From Dugong dugon (lineage: Eukaryota; Chordata; Mammalia; Sirenia; Dugongidae): DNA of 64,000 bases. A program made the translations under genes and the position numbers. The stretch covers positions 34,800,001 through 34,864,000 of the forward strand of contig CM057465.1 of the NCBI GenBank assembly GCA_030035585.1. Reading direction: 5' to 3'. The notes under the pieces are model-generated. The model searched no databases and was not told the origin of the DNA. It saw only the letters and a list, made by a program, of their open reading frames with translations. How positions within the stretch are numbered: the first letter of the stretch is position 1; each line of letters starts with the position of its first letter. Positions 45,601 through 57,300 of the stretch are shown here, in pieces.

Positions 45601-46387
45601 TAAAAAACAAGAGGTTATGGGATAAAAGAGTTAGGAAAATTTGAAAATCCTAGGGCAGGATAATCTTACAGAATGTTGGCTCAAATGATTTTTGAATTTC
45701 ATGCATATCATGCTGATTTAACTGTCAAATTTATTTTCTAAAATTTCAATTTCCTCTTCTATCTCCAGGGAGCATGTACTTTTATTTTTGCACACAGTAG
45801 GTTGCCCTGCTCATTATTCTGAACATGGGAATAAAAGAGGGCTTGGAAATGTCTGAATTATTTTGGCCATTCTCGTCTTACATTCAGTGATGTCGGTCAG
45901 ACAAGCTCCTTCAGGAGCTGTGTAGTTCATGAGTCTGGGATCTCAAATAAAATAAGAATAGCCATAACTGTAGTTTATGGTTCAGAATTATATAAAGATT
46001 CTTGGTTGCCTTTCTTTTAAGACTATTCTAGTGATGGTTTAAAAAATTATATTCTGAATTATTCTTATTTTCTTGTTTGAAAGTGAAGAGTTTACAGTAA
46101 CTAAAGTATGTATGTACTTTGGTAGACTTGAAGATACACAATATTCACAGATGCCCATAATCTACATTTAGTTGACACATTGTAGTTGGATTATTTATTT
46201 ACTGTTTTCTGCCAATTTAAAAATTATATTTAGTAGATTTATCTCATTCCTGAAAGGACTCTTGTGAGTCATTCCACTCACCAGAGAGCCCTAACTTTAA
46301 TCTTAGTATAAAAATTCGGTTACCGCTTCCATAAGGTGGAGGACTTCCAGTTTCAGCTTATTCAGCTTTCATCCTTTACTCCATTAT
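45601..46387. other. Unassigned DNA
   Basis: AT-rich, no gene or repeat recognised. Confidence 0.5.
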
Positions 46388-46720
46388 GTGGCTTTCACTA
46401 GATTATACTGCAGTGACAAACAACCCCTTAAAGTCAAAGCTTTATTTCTTATTCCTGTTGTCTGAGGTTCTCCTCCATGTCTTCTTCATTCTGAGACTCA
46501 AGCTGAAGAGCAACTTTATCTGTGGCATGCCAGGACCATGGCAGATGGAGAGAGGTTGTGGGACTCTCTGATGGCTTTTATAGCTTCTGCACAGAAGAGA
46601 CGAATGTATCACACTTTATTAGCCAAAGCAAGACATGTGGCTAAGCCTGAAGATAGTGTGATGGAAAGTATAATCCTCCTGTAGTGATGGACCTGGTAGA
46701 GAAGGACCTACAATATTTAA
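46388..46720. repeat. Ancient LTR-like repeat, family unassigned
   Basis: 'gattatactgcagtgacaaa', 'tcctccatgtcttcttcatt' and 'agagaggttgtgggactctc' resemble an old placental repeat ('ctgcagtaacaaacaatccc...ctccatgtcatc'). I cannot name it safely. Confidence 0.45.
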
Positions 46721-47471
46721 ACAATAATACACACTACCTTAATGTTGGTGTCTTCACATGTTGAAACATTCCTTTCTCTAATTCTAAAATGTTTAGTAAT
46801 TTCCTGTACATATATTGAAAATCTGCTATTATATGTGCAATTAGTAATTGTAGAAACTTTAATACCAGGGTGTATAAACTGAAAGAAATCTTGGTATTTT
46901 CTATACGCATTGAATGCTTTTCATAATACTGCCCTTAAAATTTTGTTCTTCTTCAGTATTTAGGATACCAAACTTGAAATGTCTTGGACTTTTAAAGTAA
47001 GAGAGATACGATTAGACTTCTAGTGTATAATTTAATGGCTATGTGATTTTGGTCAGTTGACATATATATTCGTGTATACTAGTGTGTGATTTGTCCTACC
47101 TCTAGTATAGAAACTCTATAAAACAGGAACTGTTTTTGTTCATTTTACACTCTAAGATTTTTCATGTAAGTCAAAGTATCATATCAACATGAAATCAAAT
47201 ATAAAAATTGTTAATGAGATATTTCACATTCCTTTTTCATACTATGTTTTCATAATCTTGTCTTTACATGGAATGGCCATGTTTCAAGTGGTCAGTTGCC
47301 AGTTGTGGCTAGTGGCTACCCTACTGGACAGCACAGCACCAGTCTAACCTGCCACGTCAATATGAGGAGTATGCTTTCTCTTGGCAGTTATAATCCACTG
47401 CTATTTTATTACATTTTCAAGTTTATCTTATTCTAGGATTATTGTAGTTACTTTACAAATGTTTTCCAAGT

Positions 47472-47474
<3 letters not shown>
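46721..47474. other. Unassigned DNA
   Basis: Nothing recognised. 'gtggctagtggctaccctac' (about 47308) resembles a fragment of an old DNA transposon. Confidence 0.45.

Positions 47475-47516
<42 letters not shown>
47475..47516. repeat. (CA)n microsatellite
   Basis: About 20 CA units with one CG interruption near the end. Confidence 0.97.
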
Positions 47517-47539
47517 TAGAAGAAAAACCTAAGGTTTTA

Positions 47540-47645
47540 AAAAGTAAAATGGGGCCCAGAAGGGTTACATAATTTGCCTAAATTCACACAGCTTAAAATA
47601 GTGGAACTAGGATTCAGTCTCAGATTCTTTCTTACTTTTTGACTG
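47540..47645 (-). repeat. MIR fragment
   Basis: The plus strand reads 'agtaaaatggggcccagaag', 'aatttgcctaaattcacaca', 'agtggaactaggattcagtc', the reversed MIR core. Confidence 0.75.
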
Positions 47646-47854
47646 AGTTAGGAATTTTTGTAGGGCCGGGGGGGCTTGAGATTCCAGGAAGTTATGAATA
47701 GAACTTTACCTGTTAGGCAATGAAACTATGCTAATTGAAATAAATGTCAAGCTCTAAATATGGTCATCTAACTCTTAGGTAACTTGTCAGATATAACCAT
47801 TCTCAGTGCTCCACATAGCTGAAGTTAACCTGAGTAAAGAGCTCTACCTAAAAA
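47646..47854. other. Unassigned short stretch
   Basis: A G-run at 47667-47675; otherwise nothing. Confidence 0.5.
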
Positions 47855-48045
47855 TCCAAATCATTACCGCTAAGTCGATTCTGACTCATAGCAACCCTAT
47901 GGGACAGAGTAGAGCTACCCCTTAGGGTTTCCGAGGCTGCAGATCTTTACTGAAGCAGGCTGCCACATCTGTCTCCCACTGAGTGGCTGGTGGCTTTGAA
48001 CCACTGACCTTTCAGTTAGCAGCCAAGTGCTTAAACACTAAGTAG
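47855..48045 (-). mobile_element. AfroSINE, long form
   Basis: 'accgctaagtcgattctgac', 'agggtttccgaggctgcaga', 'gaagcaggctgccacatctg', then the reversed head 'agcagccaagtgcttaaaca'. The final part of the head is lost. Confidence 0.93.
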
Positions 48046-48107
48046 ATTAAATTCCATTATTTTGGTTATCTGCTCTTTGTTCAAATGACCAAAAATTTAT
48101 TAACTAC

Positions 48108-48627
48108 TGTCTTAGTTATCTACTGCTGCTATAACAGAAATACTATGAGTGGATGGCTTTAATAAACAGAAATTTATTGTCTCACAGTCTAGGAGGCTGG
48201 AAGTCTGAATTCAGGTTGCCAACTCCAGGGGACGGTTTTGCTGTTTGTCAGTTCTAAGAGAAAGTCCTTGTCATCAATCTTTCACTGGACTAGGTGCTTC
48301 TGAGAGCAGGGACCCCTGGTCCAAACGACGTGCTCCCCTCCTGGTTCTTCATTCTTGGTGGTAGGAGGTCCCCATCGTCTCTGCTGGATTCTGTCTTTTA
48401 TATCTCAAAAGATATTGACTCAAGACACAACCTAATCCTGTGGATTATGTCCTGCCTCATTAACATAACTGCCTCTAATCTTGCCTTGTTAACATGATAG
48501 AGGTTAGATTTACAAAACATAGGATAATCACATCAGATCACGAAATGGTGGACAACCACACAATACAGGGAATCATAGCCTAGCCAATTTGACAGCTATT
48601 TTGGGGGAACACATTCAATCCATGACA
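48108..48627 (-). mobile_element. Solo LTR (MaLR/ERVL-like), second copy
   Basis: The same family and strand as 24000-24481. Minus-strand termini are 'tgtcatggattgaatgtgt' and '...taactaagaca'. It is flanked by 'actac' (48103-48107) and 'accac' (48628-48632), a 5-bp target duplication with one change. It retains the segment with 'gatcacgaaatggtggacaa' that is lacking in the 24-kb copy. No internal region. Confidence 0.85.
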
Positions 48628-48632
48628 ACCAC

Positions 48633-49404
48633 ATACTGGGTATTCAGCACTGGACTAACAAATGTGAGAGTTACAATAAAGTTGCTTATTGACGGAGACA
48701 GTCTGGTTATTTTTATTTTTTTAGTTTCTGGGTTATTCCCCATTTTGATTCCAAGGGAACCCACTACTTTTTTCCAGTAAAGGTAGTTTGGCCTGCCCCT
48801 TGCTATTGTTTTTCTGGATCTTAGAGCTCTGCTGCATAACTTCTGCTTGATGTTATGTTTTCGTAAGCGCTGGGTTTCTACTTGCAGCAGGTACCTAATG
48901 ACTGAATTGAAAGGAACATCTTTTGCTTATATGTGTCCATGCATATGGGCTTGCTTTCAAGTTCGGTTACAAATGTGAGAGAGCTGGAAGGCTTTTAATC
49001 GGTGTATTGAACATTCTAGACTTTTGAACATTGTCAAAATCAGAATGTCTTTGGGGTAGAATATGCTTAACATTTTGAGTCTCACTTAAAATCAATATTA
49101 AATCCAGACATGGCAGGAAATATCTATGTGCATGAGAAAAGCTATCTCCTTTCAGTCACTGAGAAGCCATGTAAAAAACGTTTGAATCTTACTCCAAAAT
49201 AATTTTCCTTTTGTCGAGAGTTTAGTCACACATTCAGGTGGAGATCATTTTTAGGCCAGGGAAGTATTTTGGCCTTGGTCCCACTGTCTTAAATGGAGTA
49301 AGAGCGAGAAGATGGAGTTCTGGGGAACCACAAAGCAGCATGCAAGTTTGTTTTGGAGCCAGGGTTTCTTGCCATACATGTGAATTTCAAAGTCAAATGT
49401 TAAC
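48633..49404. other. Unassigned DNA
   Basis: No repeat recognised. It is one of the longer repeat-free stretches next to the exon-like segment that follows. Confidence 0.5.
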
Positions 49405-49571
49405 CTGCATTAGCATCTCTAAGCCTTCACTGTTGATTTTGGCTATTGATTTAGCGTCACTTGTACTATCAGCAGTTGGAAAGTTTGAAAAGGCGTCTGT
49501 AGCCTTGTTTTTAATATTACTCGAGCTGTCAGTAAGTAGAGCTTCAAAGTCATCATTATGAAGAAGTTACA
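49405..49571 (-). other. Exon-like segment of unknown identity (weak)
   Basis: On the minus strand an acceptor-like 'cattttcag' ends at 49572 and a donor-like 'cag/gttaac' lies at 49405/49404. Between them one frame is open for about 53 codons ('NDDFEALLTDSSSNIKNK' onward) with a hydrophilic, protein-like composition unusual for this AT-rich DNA. Against it: that frame has a stop (TAA at 49569-49567) immediately after the putative acceptor, which a single inserted base would remove, and I do not recognise the protein. It could be a dead exon, a pseudogene piece or chance. Confidence 0.18.
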
Positions 49572-49888
49572 CTGAAAATGAATTCCATTTTAGATGAAAT
49601 TCTTGGTATAAAGCAAAAGAAACATTATCAATCATGAGTGGTTTATTATGTGGCTATTTTCAGTGTTGACTTTGTAGACAGGCTTCAGTGCAAGGACAAC
49701 ACGGAACGGGCGGAGAGAGGGAGGAGGGCAGAAGATCATAGCCTGGGGTCACTAGGACCCAGGAAATCTTGGAAGGAATGGAGAAGGGGGTAAATAATCT
49801 AGCTGTGGAGTAGCCCAAGGCATAATGGCCCAAACTTTTAGCATATTCAAGGGTGATTCAGAAAATTGTGATTACTAGGAGGGAAGGA
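49572..49888. other. Unassigned DNA
   Basis: A purine-rich patch at 49700-49740; nothing else noted. Confidence 0.5.
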
Positions 49889-50101
49889 TAGGAGTCCCTG
49901 AGTGATGCAAATGGTTAAGCGCTGGACTGCTAACCGAAAGGTTGGTGTTTCAAACACACATAGAGATACCTTGAAGTGAGGCTTGGCGATCTACTTCCGA
50001 AAGTTTACGCCTTTGAACACCCTACGGAGCACAGTTCTACTCAGCCCACGTGGGGTCACCATAAGTTGGAATCAGCTTGATGGCAACTAACAAGAAGAAG
50101 G
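49889..50101 (+). mobile_element. AfroSINE variant subfamily ('gatctacttccgaaa' body)
   Basis: The head 'gtccctgagtgatgcaaatg' and 'ggactgctaaccgaaaggtt' leads into a distinct body 'ggcttggcgatctacttccg' and 'acggagcacagttctactca', then tail 'gtggggtcaccataagttgg'. The standard AfroSINE lacks the 'cgatctacttccgaaag' and 'gagcacagttctactc' blocks. Confidence 0.9.
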
Positions 50102-50465
50102 AGGCAGGGACATAATTAGTTGTAAGAGGTAGGGCTTGGTTTGGGGAACTGGATTTCAGCTCTGATCACTTAGAAAGAAAAAGACAACTGATCCTCCTTC
50201 TACTGTCTTTATAACTGAGGTCTTAAACTGACCCTAGGCTTCAGGTCAGCCTTCCTGACCCTGGCAGAGTTGGAAGAAACTAGAGACCTCAAGGCAAGAA
50301 GAGGCAACCTCCTCCCTACTGCTTCTGCAAAATGTTAGTTATGTCTCTGCAAGAGGTCCAGTTTTCCTAATTGAGCACATCAACAGGAAACACAGTTGTC
50401 TAGCATGTAAATAAGGAAGAACGAAGAAGAATTGATGCGTTTAGATTATGGTGTTGGTGAAGAAT
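50102..50465. other. Unassigned DNA
   Basis: No recognised repeat or motif. Confidence 0.5.
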
Positions 50466-50812
50466 ATTGAATATGCCATGGACTGCCAGAAGAAGAACAA
50501 ATCTGCCTTGGAAGAAGTACAGCCAGAATGCTCCGCAGAAGCAAGGCTGGTAAGACTTGGTCTCACATACTTTGGACATGTTATTCAGGAGGGATCAGTC
50601 CCTGGAGAAGGACATCATGCTTGGCAAAATAGAGGGTCAGCAAAAAAGAGGAAGACTCTCAGCAAGGTGGATTGACACACTGGCTGCAACAATGGGCTCA
50701 AACATAGCAATGACTGCAAGAATGGCACAGGACTGTGAGTGGTTTGTTCTGTTGTGCATAGGATTGCTATCAGTTGGAACTGATTTGATGGCACCTAACA
50801 ACAACAGAGTCT
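50466..50812 (+). mobile_element. RTE 3' end, plus orientation
   Basis: 'gccatggactgccagaagaa', 'gccagaatgctccgcagaag', 'catactttggacatgttatt' and 'aaaatagagggtcagcaaaa' match the C-terminal coding region of RTE. It ends with the tail 'gatggcacctaacaacaaca'. Two open frames (50448-50675, 50557-50814) are parts of the RTE polyprotein C-terminus separated by a frameshift. This is the only plus-strand RTE piece in the window. Confidence 0.9.
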
Positions 50813-52221
50813 GAAAGATGTCTGCCAGGGTAGGGTGATGATAAGGAGTATCTGAAGAGTAAGGAACTATTCTACAAAGAGCGCTTCACATAAACTAGGT
50901 GAAGTTTCTGGGGCCTGTAATTGGATGCATTTCAAAATAGGATCTCTGTCTCTGAAGGGTCCAAACTCTTAGACATGATTATGAACCAGGGAAAGGTGAG
51001 GGAAAATGGGGCCCAGTTTTGTGTCCGGATAACAATAGGGAGGTTCAGGAGAAATAGCTCCCAAAGAATGGATACTGGTGAGAGAAGAAAATAATGGGCC
51101 ATTCAGGGCCCTGTCTGATAAGAGGAGTGCCGTATCCTGGAGGTAGACCATGAGACGTAATTCTAAACCCTGTAGTAGGGCATTGCTAACGTGCTGATAA
51201 TCTGGACCAGGACTGACCCATGCACAACCCTGCAAGTCAGAGGTAACTGTGAACTCTGATGTTAATGGTTGTTGTGAGCATAAATGCTGCATGGTCTCTG
51301 TACTAGGCCCTATAGAGATGTCAGGCACGTCCATAGATCACTCTCTAAGATAGGTTCTAAAGATAATGTGAAGAAGAAAAACCTTTTACCATTTTAAAAA
51401 AGCTGCTCAGAGATTATGTTGATACAATGCCTGACACATTCACATTTCAGCCTTCTCCTCTGTTACTATAATGTTCTCTGCTAGGTTGTTGCATGTTAAG
51501 AGAACAATATATACTGGCACTTTTAATGATCCCATTCAAATTCACTTAGAAATCAAACATAAAAGAAAATAAAAATAGTGTTTGAGAATCTCTTATACCT
51601 GTTGTTGTTGTTATATTGATTTATTTTGTCCAGAATACTTACATTTCTACCTGTAAAATGTCTTAATTGCATTAAGGTGGTGATTTATATAGAACTGGAT
51701 AGTTCCAATGAAAGTGGGAAAGAAAAAGAACAAAGGAAAGATTCTATATACTGTGCAGTTTTTCATGTTACTGCCAGAGGAATACTCTTGTCACTGCACA
51801 AAGCCACATGGTTTAGTCAGTGTAACAGAATAATAAAAGAAAACTTTCTTTCAAGTTTTCAAGATTCTATTTAAAGGAGATTTTTTTTTTCAAAATTACC
51901 AGCTGATATTCATATTAACATATTTAATTCATAAAACTCTATAAGCTTTAGTCTTTTTTTTTTTTTTTTTTGAGAAATCCCTAAGCTATGCCTTGTAGAA
52001 ACTTGGAGTTAAATAGAAAACAGCTTGGAAGCCACTTAGGAAACTTTACTGTCTCTCACCCAAAAGGGAGAGATCTAAGGGCATTATAATTCAGCAGAAC
52101 CTTAAGGATCATCTGTTTCAATCTACTACACGGGGCAGCTTTTATTTCCCAATGTCACTGATAGTTGATCAGCATTTCTTGACTGTCTTATCACAGAACA
52201 GAAAAGAAAAAAAAAAAAAAA
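50813..52221. other. Unassigned DNA with a motif-free 121-codon frame
   Basis: The minus-strand frame at 50969-51334 is the longest non-retrotransposon frame in the window after dismissed UTR frames. It has no motif I know. The local sequence is richer in G on the plus strand and may be an old LTR. T-runs at 51889-51898 and 51954-51971. Confidence 0.4.
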
Positions 52222-52424
52222 GCACTCTTGCTGCCAACACCACTCCAAAGCGTGGCGACCCCACGTGTACCAGAGTAAAACTGTGCTCCACAGGGTTTCA
52301 GTGGCTGCTTTTTTAGAAGTAGATGCCAAGCGTTTTTGTCCAAGGTGAGTTGGATGGACTGAAACCTCCAAACTTTTGCTTCGCAGCTGAGAGCATTAAC
52401 CGTTTGTGCACAGGAACTCCATCA
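52222..52424 (-). mobile_element. AfroSINE variant subfamily, diverged
   Basis: In reverse it carries the 'gcatctacttctaaaaaagc' and 'gtggagcacagttttactct' blocks of the variant at 49889, with an altered head ('ttcctgtgcacaaacggtta'). An A-run (52208-52222) is at its tail. Confidence 0.85.
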
Positions 52425-53497
52425 TAGAAAAGGCATTACTTCAAAAAGATGTCTGTTCCATGTATGAAAAGACTTTTTTGGTCAACTGAACTCTGTATCC
52501 TTAAAATTTTACTCATCTCTGTGTTCTTTATTGTTAAATGCACCATTTCTGCTAATTGTATATTTCTCACCATGAAAAAAAAGGTAGAAACACTGTTACT
52601 ACTTCCAATGCCGTGACTCTTCATAACCTGTTTATGTTGCAGCAATAAAGTTCTCTGTGCCCCTGCAGTTACCTAATACCATTTACTTAATGCTGCTCGC
52701 ATCATTACTGATGACACTGCATCTTCCACTGTGCCTCCCATGAATACCTGCTTCTGGTGGCTCTGTCAGAAGTTGTTCCTGTGTACGATAGAAACCACGA
52801 ATGAAAGTTTTATTCAGAGTATGCTGGAAAATATGAACTTTAAGTTGTTTTCTCATAATGTTAAATCTACCATTCAGAATTTTAGAGCATGAAAGTAGAA
52901 CAACGTACCTTCTATCCGTGCCTTCTCTTGAACCCTGTAGGCCATAGTCACTGCATTTCTAGAATGCAGTATCTTTCAATGTAGACCGTACCTCTGCCTT
53001 CCATACACTTACCCCCGTGGGGTGAATAGGTAAGATGCTCTTGGGTAGAGCGAGAAGAGGAAGGATGCAAGGAATATCTGTCCCTTGACCTCATGGCTTA
53101 GGATGAGCTCAGGGAAGCATGACATCATCATAGAAGTAGGGGGCAAAGAGGACAATGATCAGAAGAGTTCATTGGCATTAGGGAACAGTGGTCTTGAAAG
53201 CCCTAGGAGGAGGAGATAGGCATGGCCACCCTGGAAGACTCCCTGACACATAGCATAGAGCCTACAAAGGGGCAAAGGTGATAGCTGTGGGTGCTAGTGG
53301 CAGAGGGCGTACAGGATAAAGAACGCCTGCCACTACCCTCAGGTGTTGTAGGCCAGTGGTATCACCATAGCTGAAACATGGCCAAGTGAGAACTGATGTC
53401 TGGGCTCACACAGGAAGCTGTGTATCTAAGGCCACTGGTAAACCATTAGTTGTCCAGGACTCTGAATTCATCCTCTATGCAACATGAAGGAACATTG
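52425..53497. other. Unassigned DNA
   Basis: The stretch 52950-53470 is GC-richer and purine-rich on the plus strand and may be a decayed LTR or L1 leader. No open frame stands out. Confidence 0.4.
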
Positions 53498-53885
53498 TCT
53501 TAGTTACGTAGCACTACCATAACACAAATACAACAAGTGGGTAACTTTAAAGAACAAAAATTTATTTTCTCACAGTTCAGGAGGCTAGAAGTTTTAATTC
53601 AGGGTGTGACACTAGGGGAGGTTCTTCCTTAAATATTTCAGCTACTGGTAGCTGCCAGCAATCCATCTGTCTCCACTGTCTGTCTTCCTCTTCTCCCTGT
53701 GTATGTCTCTGTGTCCGTTTTGCTCTTTTTATAATGCAGATGTGATTATATTTATAATTCATCCTAATTCAGTGTGATTGAATTAAAATAATAAAGAAAA
53801 CTTTGTTTCCAAACAGCATTACATCCACAGGTACAGGGGTTAGAATTCTAACATAGTATTTTATGGGGACAAGTTGAATACTTAA
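53498..53885 (-). repeat. MLT1/MaLR-type LTR, decayed
   Basis: The plus strand reads 'gtcttagttacgtagcacta', 'aaaaatttattttctcacag', 'ttcaggaggctagaagtttt', 'tctgtcttcctcttctccct' and 'attttatggggacaagttga', the reversed order of MLT1-type LTRs. No internal region. Confidence 0.75.
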
Positions 53886-55999
53886 AAATTACCACCCCAA
53901 GTCAGTGTGTATGCACAATTTTGTGGCCTCATCTTGTGCAGTTCCATGAAAGAAATACTATACTGACCAGTGAGACGTATCCCTGCCCAGGCCACTTTCT
54001 GGACTCAGGACCTGGGCACCAAACCCTAGACAGGTGCCAATCCTTGAGCAGCTCAGAGTATCTGGTTTACCCCGCACTTTAAGTAAAGCACTGGAGAGCA
54101 TCCTGAAGGGAAGAGACAGGAATGGGTTCCGTATGGTCCTTGTCTAGGTTTGGGACACCTCATCCAGATAGCACTGTGGTCTTGGCAGGTTCCAGGTACC
54201 AGAGAGGGAGTTATAAAATTTCAAGAGGGGTTCCCCAAAGCATGGGAGTCCCTGAGGCCTGGGGCCCAGGGCAGGGGCCTCATTTACTCAGTTCTGAAGT
54301 TGGCAATACCTACCATAGCCGTTTAATTATGTGAAAACAGTTTCCTCTCTGCCCTAATTTTTTTTTTTTCTTCAAGCTTATCCTCCTTGGTTTCTTTAAC
54401 TGTTCCCAAAAGTGGATGGATGACTTCTGAAGTGTAGCAACATTTTAGATGCTGCTCTTTTAATGTGTATGACCATCTGTACTCAAGCAGTGTCTTTTCT
54501 AATTATGTTGTACATTGTATCATCTGTGTTGCTTATGTGTTTGTTTGGCATACGTATAATATTCAAAATCAGTAAAATCACCCTACTTGTCACAAGTCAA
54601 ATGCAAAAGTTACCACACATGCACTCAGACGTTTTGGTGCATGTTTAAGGCTCAAGCGAAGGACCCTGGTCATTTTGTAATTGGTACCAGTTGTTGGTGA
54701 TTTTGAAAGGAAGATGAAAATTAACTAGATTTGAAGAATTTTGATTCAGGGATTTAAAGACAAATTTAATTTTGAAATATTTCAAGACACTTTAATCAAG
54801 TTCCAAAATAGAATTCAACTGTATTCAAGTTGGGATTTCGTTGATTCGAACGTGGATTGATTTTCTTTATTTTTTTTTTTTTCATGGGATGGGAAAAAAG
54901 AGAGAGACTTATTAAATTGATTTTACACTGTTTTTAAACCCACAAAAATGTTTCATTGTTGTTAGCATCATTGCATTTTTTTCTTCATTATGTATTTTAC
55001 TCTCTCGTAGGAGGTCTGACTCTGAATTAGCTAAAAGACCTCTGATTTATAGGAGATATATAAATTTCTGTATATTCATGTTGATGTTTAGGTGACATTT
55101 GTGACAGCATGTCTGGGTCATTGTCTTGGAAACTAGCCCACTTCATGTAACATATATTTCATCCTGGAAAACTTTGGTATGTACCAGAAGCCAGTTCTCC
55201 CCATGCCCTCTCATTAAATTCCTTAATGGTGTGTTATCAGTTATGTTAGGCTAAGAATCCTACCTGAAAGATTTCATAAACATAAAACATTATGGAGGCT
55301 ATTAAATCAGAAAATGACATTTGAAAAGTGGAAATCCCCAGAAATCCTAACCTTTTAAGTTCCCTTCTCTGTTTAAACCTTGTTGTAAGAGCATAGTATT
55401 TTCATATTCTGAGCTGAAGGAGGCTTCTGACAAGTCTTGTACCAGAACCAAATTTCTCATGTGCCAAAGTCTCTGACCTCTTTGAGACCCTCAGTCACAA
55501 ATCCCTTTTCCCGCCACTTTGGCCTCAACTCTGTGCTCTATTGCCTCTTTCAAAAACAGTGTCAGCTGCTTGCCTCACCACTCCAAATGTGTTCCTTGAT
55601 CAAACACTAATCTTGAGATGGTCCACTGAATTCTGGGTACCATGCCATTTACTTAGTCTACAGAGGTGAATGATCTGTTTCAAGGAGGTGGTTTTGAAGA
55701 GTACATTTTACTAGAAAAGACTGCCCAGTTACAAAACAATGTGATAAGCGCTACAGCAACTCAGAACACAGGAGCAGCGGCAGCAACTGACTATGTTTCA
55801 AGCATTCAGTTAAGTTACTGTTTAAGTTAAGGCCAGGTAACCAAAAGACAAATGGGACATTCAAATGAAAATGAGTACTGGAAGAATAGTATGGCTGGAG
55901 CTTAAAGTTCGTAGGGGAGTTGGAAAAATTGAAGCTGGTAAGGTAGAAAAGATAACAGCTGAAGAAAAGGAAATAAAATAGGCATGTAGACAGAGAGGA
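53886..55999. other. Unassigned DNA
   Basis: About 2.1 kb. The first 450 bases are GC-richer; the rest is AT-rich with T-runs at about 54358-54370 and 54869-54882. No gene or named repeat. Confidence 0.45.
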
Positions 56000-56168
56000 A
56001 ACCCTGGTGGTGTAGTGGTTAAGAGCTATGGCTGCTAACCAAAAGGTTGGCAGTTTGAATCCAGCAGGAGCTCCTTTGAAACCTTATGGGGCAGTTCTAC
56101 TCTGTCCTGTAGGGTTGCTGTAAGTCGGAATCAACTCAATGGTAACAGGTTTGGTTTTTTTTTTTTAA
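56000..56168 (+). mobile_element. AfroSINE, short form
   Basis: 'aaccctggtggtgtagtggt', 'ggttggcagtttgaatccag', 'ctgtcctgtagggttgctgt', ending 'ggtaacaggtttggtttttt' with T-run. Confidence 0.95.
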
Positions 56169-56381
56169 GATGGAGAGTAGAAGGCAAATAATAAAACCAT
56201 GAGGAAACTGACTAGATTGGAGGAGGATACTAAGATCATATAATGAGAGAAGAGGGAGAAGCCAGAGAAAGTTATAGCACAGAAACAAGGAGGAGACAAT
56301 ATAATGAAGGAAGAAGGAGCTAATGGGGAAATTTGCAGGAGGGATATGAAATTAAATGAGAGATATGGTTTGATGGTTGAT

Positions 56382-57300
56382 TTTTTTTTTAATTGTGCTT
56401 TAAGTGAAATTTTACAGTTCAAGTTAGTTTCTCATACAAAAATTTATACACACATTGTTCTGTGACCCTAGTTGTTCTCCCTGTAATGTAACAGCACACT
56501 CCTTTCCACCCTGGATTTTTCCTGTCCATTCAACCAGCTCCTGTCCCTTTTTGCCTTCTCATCTCACCTCCAGACAGGAGCTGCCTATTTTTTCTCATGT
56601 ATCTGCTTGAGCTATGAAGCACAGTCTTCATGAGTATCATATTATGTCTTATAGTCCGCTTTAATCTTTGTCTACAGAGTTGGCTTCAGGAATGGTTTCA
56701 GTTCTAGGCTAACAGAGAGTCCAGGCGCCATGTCTTCCGTGGTCCCTCCAGTCTCAGTCAGACCATTAAGTCTGGTCTTTCTACTAGAATTTGAGTTGTG
56801 CACGCCACTTTTCTCCTTCTCCATCAGGGACTCTCTTATGGAGAGTTCCCCATCATGGCAGTCATTAGTGGTAGCCAGGCAACATCTAGTTCTTCTGATC
56901 TCAGGCTGATGAAGTTTCTGGTTTATGTGGCCCTTTCTGTCTCTTGGGCTAATATTTTCCTTGTGTCTTTGATGTTCTTTATCCTCCTTTGCTTCAGGTG
57001 GGTTGGGACCAATTGATGCATTTTAGATGGACACTCGCTAGCTTTTAAGACTGCAGATGCCACTCACCAAAATGGGATGCAGAACATTTTCTTAATAAAC
57101 TTTCTCTTGCAAGTTGACCTGGATGTCCCCTGAAAGCATGGTCCCCAGACCCCTGCCCCTGCAACTCTGTCCCTCGAAGTGTTTGGTTGTATTCAGGAAA
57201 TTCTTAGCTTTTGGTTTAGTCCAGTTGTGCTGATTTCCCCTGTAGTGTCTGTTGTCCTTCCCTTCACCTAAGATAATTCTTATCTACTATTTAGTCAATG
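56382..57300 (-). other. 3'UTR of L1 copy C
   Basis: The plus strand starts with T-run and 'aattgtgctttaagtgaaat', parallel to copy B throughout. Plus-strand frames such as 56798-57016 are shadows. Confidence 0.8.

Noticed and set aside
56341..56381. Target duplication for L1 copy C ('gatggttga' versus 'tcggtgaa' after 63960)
   Set aside because: The match is too short and imperfect to distinguish from chance; the same holds for copy B.
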